DNA from: an uncultured Alphaproteobacteria bacterium
GTDB taxonomy: Bacteria > Pseudomonadota > Alphaproteobacteria > Rs-D84
Assembly: GCA_944389235.1 (NCBI GenBank)
Contig: CALXLO010000005.1
Location: 1 to 59,080 of the forward strand
Length of the DNA stretch: 59,080 bases
Direction of reading: 5' to 3'
Made by a program: the position numbers and the translations under genes. Under the pieces are notes generated by a model. That model saw nothing but the letters and a program-made list of their open reading frames with translations. It searched no databases and had not been told where the DNA came from. Shown piece after piece: positions 44,251 through 54,324 of the stretch (within the stretch, counting starts at the first letter, position 1; each line of letters begins with the position of its first letter).

Positions 44251-45072
44251 ATGAATCAAAATAAATTGTCCGCCAGATTAAAGTCTATTATAAAATCCGC
44301 CGCTGCGGCCGCGGTGTTGCCGGTATTGTTTATATATATTATGATTGCAAAACCAGATTATAAACTGATGGACGGATTGGCGCATGTTGTATTACCTGTG
44401 GCAAATTGGGTTGGTGATGTAATAACTTGGCCTGTGCGTGCAATTGGCGCAGCAGTTGATAATGTACGCGAATTATCCACTTTGCGTACAGAAAACGCAG
44501 AATTACGCGCGGCATTGGACAATGCGCTGCGCGATAAAAACGCATGCGATATTGCAATGGCTGAAAATCAACGCTTGGTACGCGATTTAGATATAATCCA
44601 GGCACAAGCGCATGATGCCGTTATCGCAGACATTACATACGATAACAGCGTGTTTCATCATGGAAACTTTTTTATAAACAAAGGTGTTCGCCATGGACTG
44701 GAAAATGGCATGGTTGTTATTTCACCAGACGGTATGTTGGTTGGAATTATAACTGATACCGCACCTGGTTTTTCACGCGTGCGAACATTAAATGATACAG
44801 ATTCTAATATCGCAGTGCGCGTTGCTGGGTCTGATGTATACGGTTTTTTACGCGGTAATGGTTCTGAAATGCCGACTATTGGATTTTTCAGCGACCCTGA
44901 ATTTGTACCAACACCTGGATTAACATTGATTACCAGTAATATCAGCGGAATGTTGCCAAATGGTATCATGGTCGGTAAAATGCAAAACGAAACAGATGTA
45001 CAGATTTCCGCACCAGATAAATTATCACGCGTTATTGTATTACAGTTTGACGCACAAAATGAATATAAATAA
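44251..45072 (+). CDS. mreC: Rod shape-determining protein MreC
   Basis: Inner-membrane organiser of the elongasome, 273 aa. One N-terminal membrane helix (about 15-32), coiled coil (about 70-110, LSTLRTENAELRAAL), then the two beta-barrel domains (GVRHGLENGMVVISPDGMLVG; TSNISGMLPNGIMVGKM). First gene of a packed operon; mreD begins on the last base of its stop. Confidence 0.94.
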   Translation: MNQNKLSARLKSIIKSAAAAAVLPVLFIYIMIAKPDYKLMDGLAHVVLPVANWVGDVITWPVRAIGAAVDNVRELSTLRTENAELRAALDNALRDKNACDIAMAENQRLVRDLDIIQAQAHDAVIADITYDNSVFHHGNFFINKGVRHGLENGMVVISPDGMLVGIITDTAPGFSRVRTLNDTDSNIAVRVAGSDVYGFLRGNGSEMPTIGFFSDPEFVPTPGLTLITSNISGMLPNGIMVGKMQNETDVQISAPDKLSRVIVLQFDAQNEYK

Positions 45073-45530
45073 TGAAACAGAAAATTATTAATTTTTTACG
45101 CGCTGCGTTGCCTTTTATCGCCGTGCTGGTGCTGTGGCGGTTATCTGTGCCATTTTGGAATCCGGTTGGTATTTTAGCAATAATACCGATATTTTATTGT
45201 TCTTTTGTACGACCAGTGCCTTGGTTTACGCCATTTGCCGCAATATTTTGTTTTTTGATAGATTATCGTGGTGATACATTAGTTTTTTGGACAACAGCAT
45301 ATTGTTTGTTCTATGCAATTAATGGATTTCAAAGTTATATTGATTTAACACGAATAGATAAAAATGCACTGAATGTGTTTATGATATTTTTTGGATTGTC
45401 TATATTTATTTTACTGATGGTAAATCCGACTGTTGAAAATATTATGCACAGCGCATGGTTGTTTGCATGGACATCTACTTTATATATACCAATAACTGCA
45501 ATAATCAAAAGGGTGTGTGATGATAGATAA
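45072..45530 (+). CDS. mreD: Rod shape-determining protein MreD
   Basis: 152 aa, about five predicted membrane helices (for example VGILAIIPIFYCSFV and VFMIFFGLSIFILLMV). Weakly conserved family; identity rests on size, topology and position between mreC and PBP2. Overlaps mreC by one base and mrdA by eleven. Confidence 0.85.
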   Translation: MKQKIINFLRAALPFIAVLVLWRLSVPFWNPVGILAIIPIFYCSFVRPVPWFTPFAAIFCFLIDYRGDTLVFWTTAYCLFYAINGFQSYIDLTRIDKNALNVFMIFFGLSIFILLMVNPTVENIMHSAWLFAWTSTLYIPITAIIKRVCDDR

Positions 45531-47298
45531 AGAAGTCGCGCGTACTTTTGACCGACGCAGTGCATTATTTTTAACTGGTGGTGCAATATTAACATCGCTG
45601 TTGGTAATGCGTATGCTGCACATGCAGTTATTTAACTATCGTGAATATACGCGCAAAAGCCAAAATAATTCTTTTCGTATTCAAATAAATATGCCAGAAC
45701 GGGGTAAAATATTATCTGGTAAAAACACACCAATATCACGCGATGCACCAACATACAGAATTTATGTAATCCCCGAAGAAACAGATGACCTGGATTATGT
45801 AATAAAAACTGCGGCGGCTGATTTAGGACTGAACAAAAAACGCACAGACAGAATATATGCACGAATAAAAAAACAACGCGCGTTTCAACCTGTGTTAATC
45901 AGTGAAAATTCAAATTGGTCCCAACTGGCAAAATTACAGGCACGCAATATACCTGGTCTGCATGTACGCAGCGGATTCAGACGCGTATACGAAATGGGTC
46001 CGGCCGGCGCACAGATATTTGGATATGTCGGCGCACCAGATAATCCGGTGGAAAATGCGCCTTTCTTTACCACTGGTATCACAGGTCTGGAAAAAAGATA
46101 CGATGATTTATTGGCTGGAACCCCTGGTCAAACTGTTATGATTACAAATGCTGTTGGTCGTGTCACAGGCGAAGATAAATCACAATTTATACCGGCAATT
46201 ACCGGTAAAAATCTGCGAACAACAATTGATGAACAGGCGCAACGAACATTATACGATTCATTGATGTTGCATCGGGCTGGATGTGGTGTTGCGCTGGATA
46301 TAGATACCGGCGATATATTGGCAATGGTTTCTGCGCCCAGTTTTGACCCAAATATGTTTGATTCTGATGATGCAGACGAATATATGCAAACACTGCGTAA
46401 TGATTATATGAAGCCGTTTATGAATAAACCCATAGAAGGTTTATATCCCCCCGGTTCAACATTCAAAATTGTTGTTGCATTGGCCGCATTAGAAGCGGGT
46501 GCAATAACCCCAAATGAAAAAATATTTTGTCCAGGACATTGGGATTACGGCGACCGACGATATCATTGCTGGGAATCACAGGGGCATGGTTGGGTTGATT
46601 TAGCAGGTGCGTTAAAACATTCTTGCGACATATATTTTTATCAACTGGCACTGCGGATTGGTATCGATTCTATCAAAGAAATGGCATTAAAACTGGGGCT
46701 GGGACAAAAATTTATGGATGGGGTGTTATCACGCGAAATGACGGGAATTATCCCAGACAGATACTGGAAAGAAGAACAAATTGGTTATCATTGGGTGCAT
46801 GGCGATACGATTATTTCTGGTATCGGTCAAGGTTTTATATTAACAAATTGCTTGCAACTGGCGGTTATGATGGCACGCGCGGCATCTAATCGTGTTGTTA
46901 TACCGCGATTAATCGCATCTGATACGCCGGTTAAATTTGACAATTTGGGATTGCAGAAAAAAAATGTTAATGCGGTATTGCGCGGCCTGGAACAAGTAAC
47001 ACGCAAAGGCGGCACCGCCGCCAGCGCCGCAATTAATGTTAATGGTGCGCGTATGGGCGGTAAAACAGGGACATCACAAGTACGCAGTATTTCACGCGCA
47101 GAACGCGAAAGTGGCGTGCTTAGCAATGAAGAACTGAAATGGAATATGCGCAACCATGGTTTATTCGTTGGATATGCCCCAATAAACAAGCCTAAATATG
47201 CCGTATGTGTTATAACTGAACATTCCGGTGGTTCCAGTTATGCAACACGCGCTGTTGGTAATGTAATGCAAAAATTACTGGGCGGAGAAAATAAATAA
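45520..47298 (+). CDS. mrdA: Penicillin-binding protein 2 (transpeptidase)
   Basis: Elongation-specific D,D-transpeptidase, 592 aa. One N-terminal membrane segment (about 13-35), dimerisation/pedestal domain (FRIQINMPERGKIL), then transpeptidase motifs: SxxK in PPGSTFKIV, SxD/N as HSCDIYFYQ, KTG in GGKTGTSQV. ATG at 45520 after AAAGGG is preferred over GTG at 45517. Pairs with RodA encoded next. Confidence 0.95.
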   Translation: MIDKEVARTFDRRSALFLTGGAILTSLLVMRMLHMQLFNYREYTRKSQNNSFRIQINMPERGKILSGKNTPISRDAPTYRIYVIPEETDDLDYVIKTAAADLGLNKKRTDRIYARIKKQRAFQPVLISENSNWSQLAKLQARNIPGLHVRSGFRRVYEMGPAGAQIFGYVGAPDNPVENAPFFTTGITGLEKRYDDLLAGTPGQTVMITNAVGRVTGEDKSQFIPAITGKNLRTTIDEQAQRTLYDSLMLHRAGCGVALDIDTGDILAMVSAPSFDPNMFDSDDADEYMQTLRNDYMKPFMNKPIEGLYPPGSTFKIVVALAALEAGAITPNEKIFCPGHWDYGDRRYHCWESQGHGWVDLAGALKHSCDIYFYQLALRIGIDSIKEMALKLGLGQKFMDGVLSREMTGIIPDRYWKEEQIGYHWVHGDTIISGIGQGFILTNCLQLAVMMARAASNRVVIPRLIASDTPVKFDNLGLQKKNVNAVLRGLEQVTRKGGTAASAAINVNGARMGGKTGTSQVRSISRAERESGVLSNEELKWNMRNHGLFVGYAPINKPKYAVCVITEHSGGSSYATRAVGNVMQKLLGGENK

Positions 47299-48443
47299 TG
47301 GCAAAACAAACACGCGTTTCTAATGCCAATATGATGAGTTTTTCAGAAAAACTTAGCCGTTTTTCATGGTCTATGTTTATTCCGATGTGTTTAATATTGG
47401 CAATATCAATTGTTGTGTTATATTCCGCCGGTGGTGGTGCATGGCGACCATTTGCATTATCACAATTGATTAAAATAGGTCTGGGGTTTGCAGTATTCTT
47501 TGTCGCGGCTTTTTCAAATATAAAAACATGGATTAAATCAGCATACATTATTTACGCAATTGCATTAATTATGATTGTGCTGGTTACATTTGTCGGGCAT
47601 ACCGGTATGGGTGCACAAAGATGGTTGAATCTGGGATTTTTTCATGTACAACCATCTGAACTGATAAAAATTGCATTGGTGTTAGCACTGGCGCGATACT
47701 TTGCATGGATGAATTCTGTTGAATTATCACAAATAAAAAATTATGCGTTGCCAATGGCAATGTTATTAGTGCCTTTTTTGTTAATTGTGGCGCAACCTGA
47801 TTTAGGAACTGCATTATCACTGGGGATGATTACAGTTGGAATTTTTTATATCGTTGGTGCGCAAAAAAAATGGTTTATTATCGCAGCTGTACTGGGGTTA
47901 ATGGCGGCACCTGTTATATGGTTCGGTGGTCTGCATGATTATCAGCGCGACAGAATTATAACTTTTATAAATCCTGACCATGATGCCCAGGGTGCGGGAT
48001 ATCAAATTAACCAAGCAAAAATTGCATTTGGTTCCGGCGGAATGCTGGGCAAAGGATATATGGCCGGTACACAATCACAACAATCATTCTTGCCAGAAAA
48101 ACAAACTGATTTTATATTTACCATGTTGGGTGAAGAATTTGGTTTTATCGGCGCATTTATATTGTTAATGCTGTATACTTTTATTGTTGGTGTGTTGTTC
48201 AGATGCGCAAAAACATGCCGCAACCGATTTGGTCAATTGGTGTGTTTTGGATTTATGTTGAACTTTTTTATTTATTATTTTATAAATATTTCTATGGTTC
48301 TGGGGTTAATGCCAACAGTGGGTGTACCTTTGCCGTTAATGTCTTTTGGCGGCAGCAGTCTGTTATCACTGATGTTTGGATTTGGACTGTGCCAGAACGC
48401 ACATATTCATAAAGACCAACAATTATCTGCCAAAGGAAGTTAA
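47298..48443 (+). CDS. rodA: Peptidoglycan glycosyltransferase RodA
   Basis: SEDS-family polymerase, 381 aa, about ten membrane helices. Signature pieces: GHTGMGAQRWLNLGFFHVQPSE, LIVAQPDLGTAL, QINQAKIAFGSGGMLGKG and GVPLPLMSFGGSSLL. The catalytic Asp region is AQPDLG-like. One-base overlap with mrdA. Confidence 0.95.
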   Translation: MAKQTRVSNANMMSFSEKLSRFSWSMFIPMCLILAISIVVLYSAGGGAWRPFALSQLIKIGLGFAVFFVAAFSNIKTWIKSAYIIYAIALIMIVLVTFVGHTGMGAQRWLNLGFFHVQPSELIKIALVLALARYFAWMNSVELSQIKNYALPMAMLLVPFLLIVAQPDLGTALSLGMITVGIFYIVGAQKKWFIIAAVLGLMAAPVIWFGGLHDYQRDRIITFINPDHDAQGAGYQINQAKIAFGSGGMLGKGYMAGTQSQQSFLPEKQTDFIFTMLGEEFGFIGAFILLMLYTFIVGVLFRCAKTCRNRFGQLVCFGFMLNFFIYYFINISMVLGLMPTVGVPLPLMSFGGSSLLSLMFGFGLCQNAHIHKDQQLSAKGS

Positions 48444-48447
48444 TATT

Positions 48448-50706
48448 ATGAATTTGCTTATCGTTGAATCACCATCAAAAGCAAAAACGATTGAAAAATA
48501 TCTGGGGGCGGGGTGGCGTGTTATTGCGTCTGTTGGGCATGTGCGTGATTTGGTCCCAGAAAACGGCAGTGTTGATACAGCGCATGATTTTGCAATGCGT
48601 TGGCAAATTATGCCAGGTAAAGAAAAACAAATAAAACAAATTACAGATGAACTGAAAAACGCAGACGCAGTGTATCTGGCATCGGACCCGGACCGCGAAG
48701 GAGAGGCAATCGCATGGCATATATTGGATATATTACGCGATAAAAAAGCATTGTCTGGGAAAAAAGTATATCGTGTGGCTTTTCATGAAATTACTAAAAA
48801 GGCGGTATTAGATGCAATTGCGCATCCGCGTGAAATTGACCAGAATTTAGTTGATGCATATATGGTACGACGCGCGCTGGATTACCTGATTGGATTTAGT
48901 ATATCACCATTGTTGTGGCGGCGAAATCTGGGGCGCAGCGCAGGTCGTGTGCAATCTGTGGCGGTAAAACTGGTTGTTGACCGCGAACGCGAAATAGAAG
49001 CTTTTAAGCCAACAGAATATTGGTCTTTGACGGCAAAATGTAATTCGCAAAATTCTGAATTTAATGCGATGTTATCAGGGGTAAATGGTAAAAAAATTGA
49101 AAAAATGACCATTGCCGGTCGCGCCCAGATGAATGAAATATTAAACAAAATTGGTGAACCTGTGATTGATGCGCATGTTATCGCAATTGATAAAAAGAAA
49201 ACATCGCGCCGCGCCGCAGCACCTTTTACCACCAGTACACTGCAACAAGAAGCATCACGAAAATTATATTTCTCATCGCGGCGAACAATGTCTGCGGCAC
49301 AAAAGTTATATGAACAAGGTTTAATTACATATATGCGAACAGACGCAACAAATTTGTCTGGGGACGCAGTAAATGAAATTCGCGAATATATACAAAAAAA
49401 TTATGGCTACGCGTTTGTACCTAAATCACCAAATATATATATAACTAAATCAAAAAACGCCCAAGAAGCACACGAGGCTATTCGTCCAACACATTTTGAC
49501 GGGGCGCAACCTGCACTGTCTGGGGATGAAGAAAAGTTATATGATTTAATATGGAAACGCACAATTGCATGCCAAATGACAAATGCCGAATTTGACAGCG
49601 TCAGCGCAGACATAGAAACAGACGCACATAACGCGATATTCCATGCTGTTGGTACCACGCGTACATTTGATGGCTTTATGCGTATATATACCGAAGATAA
49701 AGATGACGGCGATGATAATTCTGAATCAAAACTGCCGGTATTAAATGTTGGTGATATTATAAAAATATCACAACTGACCCCAGAACAACATTTTACACAA
49801 CCACCCGCCAGATATACCGAAGCATCATTGGTAAAAAAACTAGAAGAACTGGGGATAGGGCGACCGTCTACATACGCGACAATTATGTCAACAATTGTTG
49901 ATAGAAATTATGTTGAACAAGACAAACAGCGCCGTTTTCATCCGACACCAGGTGGCTGGGTAATTTCTGCATATTTATCAAAATATTTTAATGATTTGGT
50001 TGATGTTAATTTTACCGCAAAAACAGAAGATACATTGGACGATGTTTCAAACGGAAAACAACAAAAACTGGATGCTTTGCGTGATTTCTGGAACCCAACA
50101 TCTGTAATGATTGATGATGCACGCGGTATAAAAACATCTGAAATAATTAACGCAATAAATGAAAATATGCACGCGCACTTGTTCCCAGATAATAATGATA
50201 AATGTCCAAAGTGTGGCGGAAAATTGGGAATAAAATTATCAAAATATGGCGCATTTATCGGTTGTGAAAATTATCCAACATGTGATTATACACAAAAATT
50301 GACAGATTTTGGCAACGCACCAGATAAAGATGCCACACCCCAATCAAAAAACGAACCTGTTGATTTAGGCGATGGAATATATTTTCGTATTGGAAAATTT
50401 GGTCCGTATGTAACGGACGGCAAAAAAAATGTTGCTGCAAAAAAATATACCGCAGATACAATAACATTGGATGCTGCACGCGAATTATTATCGGGTGAAA
50501 TAAAAAAATCTGAACCTGTTGTAATTGGTGAAAATCCAGCAACCGGAAAAACAATATATTTTTATCCGACTGGCAAATATGGCGCATATATATCTTCGAA
50601 TCGTGTTAATGTTTCTGTATCTAAGCAGCCTGATTTAGATACTGCGATTGAATTAATAAATAATAAAAAACCAACAAAAAGATTTACAAAAAAATCTAAA
50701 AAATAA
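48448..50706 (+). CDS. topA: DNA topoisomerase I
   Basis: Type IA topoisomerase, 752 aa, shorter than E. coli (865). TOPRIM at the N-terminus (MNLLIVESPSKAKTIEKYLG, YLASDPDREGEAIAWH), active Tyr in GLITYMRTDATNLS. One complete C-terminal Zn ribbon (CPKCGGKLGIKLSKYGAFIGC with CDY), then two Cys-less repeats (RIGKFGPYVTDG). Basic tail. ATG at 48448 chosen, as the longer frame lies in rodA. Being in an elongasome operon is unusual. Confidence 0.95.
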   Translation: MNLLIVESPSKAKTIEKYLGAGWRVIASVGHVRDLVPENGSVDTAHDFAMRWQIMPGKEKQIKQITDELKNADAVYLASDPDREGEAIAWHILDILRDKKALSGKKVYRVAFHEITKKAVLDAIAHPREIDQNLVDAYMVRRALDYLIGFSISPLLWRRNLGRSAGRVQSVAVKLVVDREREIEAFKPTEYWSLTAKCNSQNSEFNAMLSGVNGKKIEKMTIAGRAQMNEILNKIGEPVIDAHVIAIDKKKTSRRAAAPFTTSTLQQEASRKLYFSSRRTMSAAQKLYEQGLITYMRTDATNLSGDAVNEIREYIQKNYGYAFVPKSPNIYITKSKNAQEAHEAIRPTHFDGAQPALSGDEEKLYDLIWKRTIACQMTNAEFDSVSADIETDAHNAIFHAVGTTRTFDGFMRIYTEDKDDGDDNSESKLPVLNVGDIIKISQLTPEQHFTQPPARYTEASLVKKLEELGIGRPSTYATIMSTIVDRNYVEQDKQRRFHPTPGGWVISAYLSKYFNDLVDVNFTAKTEDTLDDVSNGKQQKLDALRDFWNPTSVMIDDARGIKTSEIINAINENMHAHLFPDNNDKCPKCGGKLGIKLSKYGAFIGCENYPTCDYTQKLTDFGNAPDKDATPQSKNEPVDLGDGIYFRIGKFGPYVTDGKKNVAAKKYTADTITLDAARELLSGEIKKSEPVVIGENPATGKTIYFYPTGKYGAYISSNRVNVSVSKQPDLDTAIELINNKKPTKRFTKKSKK

Positions 50707-52322
50707 TGGCAGGATTTGACAGAAATTTTACTGATGAATTACGGGCGCGATTATCATTGGTGGATGTTATATCGCGACGCGTACCATTGGTAAAAAAAGG
50801 TCAAAATTATTGGGGATGCTGCCCGTTTCATAATGAAAAAACCCCCAGTTTTTCTGTTAATGAAGACAAAGGTTTTTATCATTGTTTTGGTTGTGGCGAA
50901 CATGGCGATATTATATCTTTTGTCATGAAATCTGAAAATGTTGATTTTCGCACCGCAATAACAGAACTAGCCGCCCAGGCTGGATTAAAACTGCCAGATT
51001 ACAAACCAAAATCACACGAACAAATTGCACGCGAAGAATCTTATTTTGAAATAATGGAAAATGCGGCATCAATATATCAAAAAAGATTATTTGACCCAGA
51101 TGGTGAAATCGCACTGGCTTATATTCGTGGGCGCGGATTTAATAATGATATGATAAAAAAGTATCGCATCGGATACGCACCTAAAAATAATATAATCGCA
51201 AACAAATTTGTAAATATTAAACAAGATAATTTGCTGGCAACTGGATTATGTCGTCGCGGTGATTATGGTATGTATGACTTTTTTCGTGATAAATTAATGT
51301 TTCCAATTTTCAATGCGCATGGAAAAATTGTCGCTTTTTCAGGCCGCAGTTTAGATGGCAGCGAACCCAAATATATAAACACATCAGATACAGAATTATT
51401 CCATAAACGCAAAACTATATTTGGATTTAATTTTGCACGCGATGCAATTCACCGCGCAAATCGCAGCATTGTTGTCGAAGGTCAAATTGATGCAATTCAA
51501 ATGCAATGTAATGGTTTTCCTGAAACAGTTGCACCACTGGGGACTGCATTGACCGAAGACCATATATCTATGTTATGCAAGGCAAATCGCAATATAACAT
51601 TTTGTTTTGACGGTGATGTCGCCGGACAAAAAGCCGCCGCACGCGCATGTGATATTGTTATGCCATTTTTGCGTGATGCGTCTGATGTAAAATTTGCATT
51701 TGTATCTGGGGGCAAAGACCCAGATGAAGTATTAAAAACCGGTGGTCAGCCAGCAATGCAAAAAATTATTAATGATGCAACACCACTGGTTGATTTTTTA
51801 TGGAACTTGGCAAACGCCGGATTTACTGTATCCACACCAAATGGGCGAACCCAAGCAGAAAAATTTATTAAACAAAAAATTGAAAAAATATCTGATGCGA
51901 CTTTGCGCGGCGAATACGAACATGAATACAATTCACGCATGTTTAATCAATGGCATAAATGGACAAAGAATAAAAATAATTTACAAAAAATTGAATTGCC
52001 AGAAATTGATGCCATCACAAAAAACACACTGATATTTATAACAAATAAATATCCAGAAATTGCCGAACGATATGTTGATTTTCTGTCGTCATTAAATATT
52101 TCACTGGATGGCAACGCACCAGAATTACCAATGAATGAACGCGATGCAGAAAAATATATTGTATCATTAAAACTGCAAAAATGGCTGGAAACACTGCATA
52201 TACAGCGCAAAGAATTAACTGCACAAATGTTATCAGGTGTTGATGTTAATGAACAAATATCTGAAATAGATAAAAAAATACATGACGCAAACGAAAAATT
52301 AGAACAATTAATTTCTATATAA
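50706..52322 (+). CDS. dnaG: DNA primase
   Basis: Makes RNA primers at the fork, 538 aa. Zn domain CCPFHNEKTPSFSVNED with YHCFGCGEHGD, core with YAPKNNIIANKF and FPIFNAHGKIVAFSGR, TOPRIM VVEGQIDAIQMQ and DGDVAGQKAA. C-terminal helicase-interaction domain is short. Overlaps topA by one base. rpoD, its frequent partner, is not next. Confidence 0.95.
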   Translation: MAGFDRNFTDELRARLSLVDVISRRVPLVKKGQNYWGCCPFHNEKTPSFSVNEDKGFYHCFGCGEHGDIISFVMKSENVDFRTAITELAAQAGLKLPDYKPKSHEQIAREESYFEIMENAASIYQKRLFDPDGEIALAYIRGRGFNNDMIKKYRIGYAPKNNIIANKFVNIKQDNLLATGLCRRGDYGMYDFFRDKLMFPIFNAHGKIVAFSGRSLDGSEPKYINTSDTELFHKRKTIFGFNFARDAIHRANRSIVVEGQIDAIQMQCNGFPETVAPLGTALTEDHISMLCKANRNITFCFDGDVAGQKAAARACDIVMPFLRDASDVKFAFVSGGKDPDEVLKTGGQPAMQKIINDATPLVDFLWNLANAGFTVSTPNGRTQAEKFIKQKIEKISDATLRGEYEHEYNSRMFNQWHKWTKNKNNLQKIELPEIDAITKNTLIFITNKYPEIAERYVDFLSSLNISLDGNAPELPMNERDAEKYIVSLKLQKWLETLHIQRKELTAQMLSGVDVNEQISEIDKKIHDANEKLEQLISI

Positions 52323-52350
52323 AAATACCGGCAAATGCCGGTATTTTTTG
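52321..52350. terminator. Bidirectional intrinsic terminator (CCGGCAAATGCCGG)
   Basis: Core 52328-52341, flanked by A5 and T6. Ends the mreC-dnaG operon and the convergent ychF. Confidence 0.85.
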
Positions 52351-52354
52351 TACT

Positions 52355-53434
52355 TTAATTATTAAATAAAAAATGACAAATATCGCCGTCTTGCATAATA
52401 TATTCTTTACCAACAAGACGCATTTTGCCCGCATCGCGCGCAGCAACTTCGCCGCCACAGGTAATAAAATCGTCTGGTGATATAATTTCAGCACGAATAA
52501 ACCCGCGTTCAAAATCAGTATGAATTTTTCCGGCAGCCTGGGGGGCGGTCATGCCGCGTGTTATTGTCCATGCATGCGCTTCTTTGGGACCAATAGTATA
52601 AAAAGTTTGCAATCCCAGTGTTGCATACCCAGTACGAATAATTTGATCCAACCCAGATTCAGATAAACCTAAATCTTCCAGAAACATTTTGCGTTCAGAC
52701 AAATCGACAATCTGGGCAATTTCCATTTCTATTTTTGATGATATAACCAATACTGGTGCAATTGCGCCATATTTATCACGCACTGCATCTGAAAATTTAT
52801 TCCCAGATGCCGCTGATGCTTCATCAACATTGCATACATAAATTACTGGTTTTGCAGTTAACAAATTAAATGGATGTGCATCAATACCAGATTCACGCGC
52901 CGGCGTGCCACGCGCCAATCCATCACGAATTGCGTTTGCATCTGATAATAACTTGATTGCGTTTTTATCCAGACCATGCGCCTTTTTTTCCAGATTTTTT
53001 ATCTGTTTGTCCAGACTTTCTATATCTGCCAACATTAATTCTGTTTCAATAGTATCAATATCTGCCAATGGATCTATTTTTCCATTAACATGCACAATAT
53101 CGTCATTTTCAAAACATCTGACAACATGAATTATCGCATCTGTTGATAAAATATTGCCCAAGAATTTATTTCCTAATCCTTCACCAGTTGATGCGCCACG
53201 AACCAAGCCTGCGATATCAACAATTTCTAGCTGGGTTGGTATAATTTTTTCAGATTTTGCAACATCTGCCAATTTATGTAATGTCGCATCAGGAACAACA
53301 ACACGACCGGTATTAGGCTCAATCGTACAAAATGGATAATTTTGTGCATCAGCCGCCGCACTTTGCGTCAACGCATTAAATAATGTAGATTTACCGACAT
53401 TTGGCAATCCGACAATTCCACAATTGAATCCCAT
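52355..53434 (-). CDS. ychF: Ribosome-binding ATPase YchF (OLA1)
   Basis: Obg-related P-loop ATPase, 359 aa. G1 GLPNVGKSTLFNAL, TRSAA-type region as TQSAAADAQNYPFCTIEPN, DIAGLVRGAS, and the TGS domain at the end (FYTIGPKEAHAWTITRG, RGFIRAEII). ATG at 53434 preferred over a TTG two codons earlier. Divergent from the SufBD gene. Confidence 0.95.
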   Translation of the reverse strand: MGFNCGIVGLPNVGKSTLFNALTQSAAADAQNYPFCTIEPNTGRVVVPDATLHKLADVAKSEKIIPTQLEIVDIAGLVRGASTGEGLGNKFLGNILSTDAIIHVVRCFENDDIVHVNGKIDPLADIDTIETELMLADIESLDKQIKNLEKKAHGLDKNAIKLLSDANAIRDGLARGTPARESGIDAHPFNLLTAKPVIYVCNVDEASAASGNKFSDAVRDKYGAIAPVLVISSKIEMEIAQIVDLSERKMFLEDLGLSESGLDQIIRTGYATLGLQTFYTIGPKEAHAWTITRGMTAPQAAGKIHTDFERGFIRAEIISPDDFITCGGEVAARDAGKMRLVGKEYIMQDGDICHFLFNN

Positions 53435-53461
53435 TTTCAAATCCTTTATAATGCAGATAAT

Positions 53462-54142
53462 ATGTCATACCTATGGAACAAATTCAATATAAAAACCTTT
53501 GCAGCGGAAACTGTTGTTTTTCGTGATGGTGTATTTTGCCCAGATTTATCAACATTAAAAAATACAGATATTGACAAGAAATACGATTTGCCTGTTCATG
53601 TTATATATGTTGGCGAAATTGCCGGTAAATGCCGGCTGGAAATTAATATCGGCGCAGAAAATCAGCCAGTATTTTTGTCTGTAAATATAAAAAATAAAAT
53701 GCCGGCTTTTTTGAATATTTTTATCAAAAATGCCGGGAAAAATTCTGAATGTCGCGGTCATGTTTTTATTGAAAATATGTCCACAATAAATTATGAATGT
53801 TTGGCACATCATTATGTGTCCGATACTGGAATTTTAATAAACACAAAATTATTGGCACACAGAAATACAAAATCTAAATTATCTGGTACCGCAATCATAG
53901 AACCAAATTGTGAACACACTGTATCGGATATTGGATTTTCTGCAATGGCAGATGATGGCGCAAGAATTGAATTTTTACCATGCCAAAAAATTGCATCTGT
54001 TCCAGATTCTGCCCAACATAGTGCCACAATATATCACGCAACAGAACCGCAAATAGAATACTTGCGACAAGCTGGTTTATCTGGTGCCGAAGTTGATGCC
54101 GCTATGCGTGAAGCATTTATGAATGATTTTTCGCTGTTTTAA
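53462..54142 (+). CDS. Stand-alone SufBD-like domain protein
   Basis: 226 aa, with the SufB/SufD beta-helix core: FIENMSTINYECLAHHYVSDTGIL, GTAIIEPNCEHTVSDIGFSAMADDGARIEFLP-like segment, then the C-terminal block SAQHSATIYHATEPQIEYLRQAGLSGAEVD, where Ser/His-His residues align with the usual SHGATVG-type stretch. Normal SufD is about 400 aa, so half the N-terminal part is gone. sufC, sufB and sufS are not adjacent. It could be a scaffold subunit working with genes elsewhere, or a decayed copy; the frame is intact. Confidence 0.7.
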   Translation: MSYLWNKFNIKTFAAETVVFRDGVFCPDLSTLKNTDIDKKYDLPVHVIYVGEIAGKCRLEINIGAENQPVFLSVNIKNKMPAFLNIFIKNAGKNSECRGHVFIENMSTINYECLAHHYVSDTGILINTKLLAHRNTKSKLSGTAIIEPNCEHTVSDIGFSAMADDGARIEFLPCQKIASVPDSAQHSATIYHATEPQIEYLRQAGLSGAEVDAAMREAFMNDFSLF

Positions 54143-54144
54143 TA

Positions 54145-54170
54145 AAAATCCCGGTAAAAACCGGGATAAA
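54145..54170. terminator. Terminator between the SufBD gene and rpmJ
   Basis: TCCCGG-TAAAAA-CCGGGA (54149-54166). The T-run is better on the minus strand, so it serves rpmJ chiefly. Confidence 0.7.
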
Positions 54171-54189
54171 ATAATACGCAAATATGCAA

Positions 54190-54324
54190 TTATTTTTTTC
54201 TAAACCCCTGCTTTGCCTTTAATTTAGGATTTGCTGGGTCAATTAAAATAACCTGTTTACCACGACGAATTTGTTTAACATTGCCGCGTTTTTTCCAAGC
54301 CTTTAATGAACTTAAAAACTTCAT
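54190..54324 (-). CDS. rpmJ: 50S ribosomal protein L36, Cys-less variant
   Basis: 44 aa, read directly from the sequence: begins MKFLSSLKAWKKRGNVKQIR and ends NPKLKAKQGFRKK. This matches alternative L36 (SLKSLKKR...; NPRFKARQG). None of the zinc-binding Cys/His residues of the classic form remain. Length is 44 against 37-46 usual. Its own start and terminator make it a single-gene transcript. Confidence 0.88.
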   Translation of the reverse strand: MKFLSSLKAWKKRGNVKQIRRGKQVILIDPANPKLKAKQGFRKK

